From G020354085 sp964482055 (GTDB taxonomy: Bacteria; Pseudomonadota; Gammaproteobacteria; Acidiferrobacterales; Sulfurifustaceae): a DNA stretch of 54,060 nt. Positions 53,021 to 54,060 of the stretch are shown piece by piece (position 1 is the stretch's first letter; each line of letters starts with the position of its first letter). Location of the stretch: the NCBI GenBank assembly GCA_964482055.1, contig CAYZVX010000008.1, forward strand, positions 1-54,060, in the 5' to 3' direction. The translations under genes and the position numbers were made by a program. A model generated the notes under the pieces. The model worked only from the letters and a program-made list of their open reading frames with translations, did not search any database and was not told the origin of the DNA.

Positions 53021-54060
53021 TCAAACGCCTCCCCCCCTGCCGTACAACAGGTTCATGCGCCGCAGGCGCGCGGGGAGATCGGGCGCAACCTGCTCCCAGG
53101 AAAAACGCCAGCCCCAGTTGCCCTTGGTAGTGCCGGGCGTGTTCATGCGATGCCCGTGCCCGAGCGCCAGCAGGTCCTGCATCGGCAGGACCGCGAGGCG
53201 CGCCACCGACGCCAGGGTGGCGCGATTGAGCGGCCAGGGCATGGGCTCGTGCGGATAGCCGAGATACTCGACGACGCGCAACTGCGCCTCGGGCGGCAGG
53301 CCCTGAAACCACGACAGCGTGGTGTCGTTGTCGTGCGTGCCGGTGTAGGCCACGCTGTTGCGCTGCTGGTTGTGCGGCAGATAGGGATTGTCCGCGCCGC
53401 CATCGAAGGCAAACTGCAGGATGCTCATGCCCGGAAACCCGAAGTACTCGCGCAGCGCGTGCACCTCCGGGGTGATCAACCCGAGATCCTCGGCCACCAG
53501 CGGCAGCGGCCCGAGCTGGCGCGTGAGCGCGCTGAACAGCTTTTCGCCCGGCGTTTCGACCCAGCGCCCGTTGCGGGCCGTGTCGTCCCGCACCGGAATC
53601 TCCCAGCACGCCGCGAAACCGCGAAAGTGATCGATGCGGATCAAATCGAAGCGGCCGAGCTCGGTGTGCATGCGCTCCACCCACCAGGCAAAGTCCTCGC
53701 GCTCCATGACCGACCAGTCGTAGAGCGGATTGCCCCAGCGCTGCCCGGTGGCGGAGAAGTAATCGGGCGGCACCCCGGCCACCACGGTCGGCTGCCCGCT
53801 CGCATCAAGCTTGAAGTTTTCGCGGTGCGCCCACACCTCGGCGCTGTCGTGCGCCACGAAGATCGGCACGTCGCCAAACAGCAGCACGCCACGCGCGGTG
53901 GCCTGCGCGCGCAGCGCCTGCCACTGGCGCTCGGCCACGAACTGCTCGAAACAGACCTGCTCGAGCGCATCTTTGAGCCGGGCGCGCGCCGCAGCGAGCG
54001 CCGCCGGCTCGCGATCGCGCAGCTCGGCCGGCCACTCCCACCACGGCCGCCCGCCCTGCT
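53021..54060 (-). CDS. malQ: 4-alpha-glucanotransferase (amylomaltase), 5' end outside the window
   Basis: About 345 codons of the C-terminal part are present; the frame stays open to the window edge, with QGGRPWWEWPAELRDR upstream of the first in-window GTG at 53938. GH77 landmarks are GDVPIFVAHDSAEVWAHRENF, the nucleophile Asp in LIRIDHFRGFAACWEIP, the acid/base Glu in LVAEDLG, and YTGTHDNDTT with the third catalytic Asp. The enzyme transfers maltosyl chains between glucans and so makes substrates for the phosphorylase encoded opposite. Confidence 0.96.
   Translation of the reverse strand, partial: QGGRPWWEWPAELRDREPAALAAARARLKDALEQVCFEQFVAERQWQALRAQATARGVLLFGDVPIFVAHDSAEVWAHRENFKLDASGQPTVVAGVPPDYFSATGQRWGNPLYDWSVMEREDFAWWVERMHTELGRFDLIRIDHFRGFAACWEIPVRDDTARNGRWVETPGEKLFSALTRQLGPLPLVAEDLGLITPEVHALREYFGFPGMSILQFAFDGGADNPYLPHNQQRNSVAYTGTHDNDTTLSWFQGLPPEAQLRVVEYLGYPHEPMPWPLNRATLASVARLAVLPMQDLLALGHGHRMNTPGTTKGNWGWRFSWEQVAPDLPARLRRMNLLYGRGGGV

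Noticed and set aside
53021..53938. Complete malQ starting at 53938
   Set aside because: The frame continues open and protein-like to the window edge, and amylomaltases are much longer, so the gene is only truncated by the window.

Overview
This 54 kb window is GC-rich (roughly two thirds G+C by eye) bacterial chromosome, almost fully coding. The core genes (ffh, ubiG, rsd/algQ-like, secDF-yajC, queA-tgt, nrdR-ribDE, ribB with a RibA-like tail, ribH-nusB-thiL, ppsR, tsaB) and their order point to a gammaproteobacterium. The hydrogenase-related membrane complex and the run of SulP and TauE/SafE anion transporters would suit a sulfur-oxidising, autotrophic lineage such as the Acidiferrobacterales or Ectothiorhodospiraceae; that placement is inference. 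No rRNA, tRNA, CRISPR array, insertion sequence or phage gene was seen.

Layout. 1-298 is the truncated start of a secreted coiled-coil protein on the minus strand, followed by about 940 bases with no convincing gene. 1236-6237 (+) holds an MTA/SAH deaminase-type amidohydrolase, ubiG, a HAD phosphatase (gph/mupP type), rmuC and a response regulator/diguanylate cyclase. 6393-6917 (+) is a secreted CARDB-like protein. 7070-10241 (-) holds an Rsd/AlgQ-like protein, ffh, a small membrane-anchored protein and a class II cyclic nucleotide phosphodiesterase-type metallo-hydrolase. 10306-11160 (+) is ypjD (cytochrome c assembly-like).

11151-18815 is an anion-transport island. It has three 53-bp tandem repeats, a SulP transporter with two Usp domains, a two-TM protein, a TauE/SafE transporter with two Usp domains, and a second SulP with an unusual ~150-residue insert. 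It sits between ypjD and a CNNM/CorC gene (18878-20158), which are neighbours in E. coli. 20357-27665 (+) is a six-gene Hyf-like operon (B, C, E, F, G, I). Its large subunit has lost all four nickel-binding cysteines, so it should be an energy-converting hydrogenase-related (Ehr) complex and not a hydrogenase. ppsR follows, then on the minus strand tsaB, two hypothetical genes, a HIT protein and purT.

32098-43804 (-) is the familiar glyA-nrdR-ribD-ribE-ribB-ribH-nusB-thiL cluster, but a plus-strand block (35378-40103) cuts it between ribE and ribB. The block encodes a Ser/Thr kinase, a lipoprotein, a kexin-like S8 protease and a secreted protein that looks like detached protease prodomains. 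The ribB side then has its own leader with two mutually exclusive hairpins. 44015-49688 (-) is secF-secD-yajC-tgt-queA. After a weakly coding stretch the window ends with convergent glgP (+) and malQ (-, truncated), which work together on alpha-glucans.

The most interesting items are the nickel-less Hyf/Ehr complex beside the Usp-fused anion transporters, the protease with a separate prodomain-like partner, the switch-like ribB leader, and two islands that split otherwise conserved gene orders.
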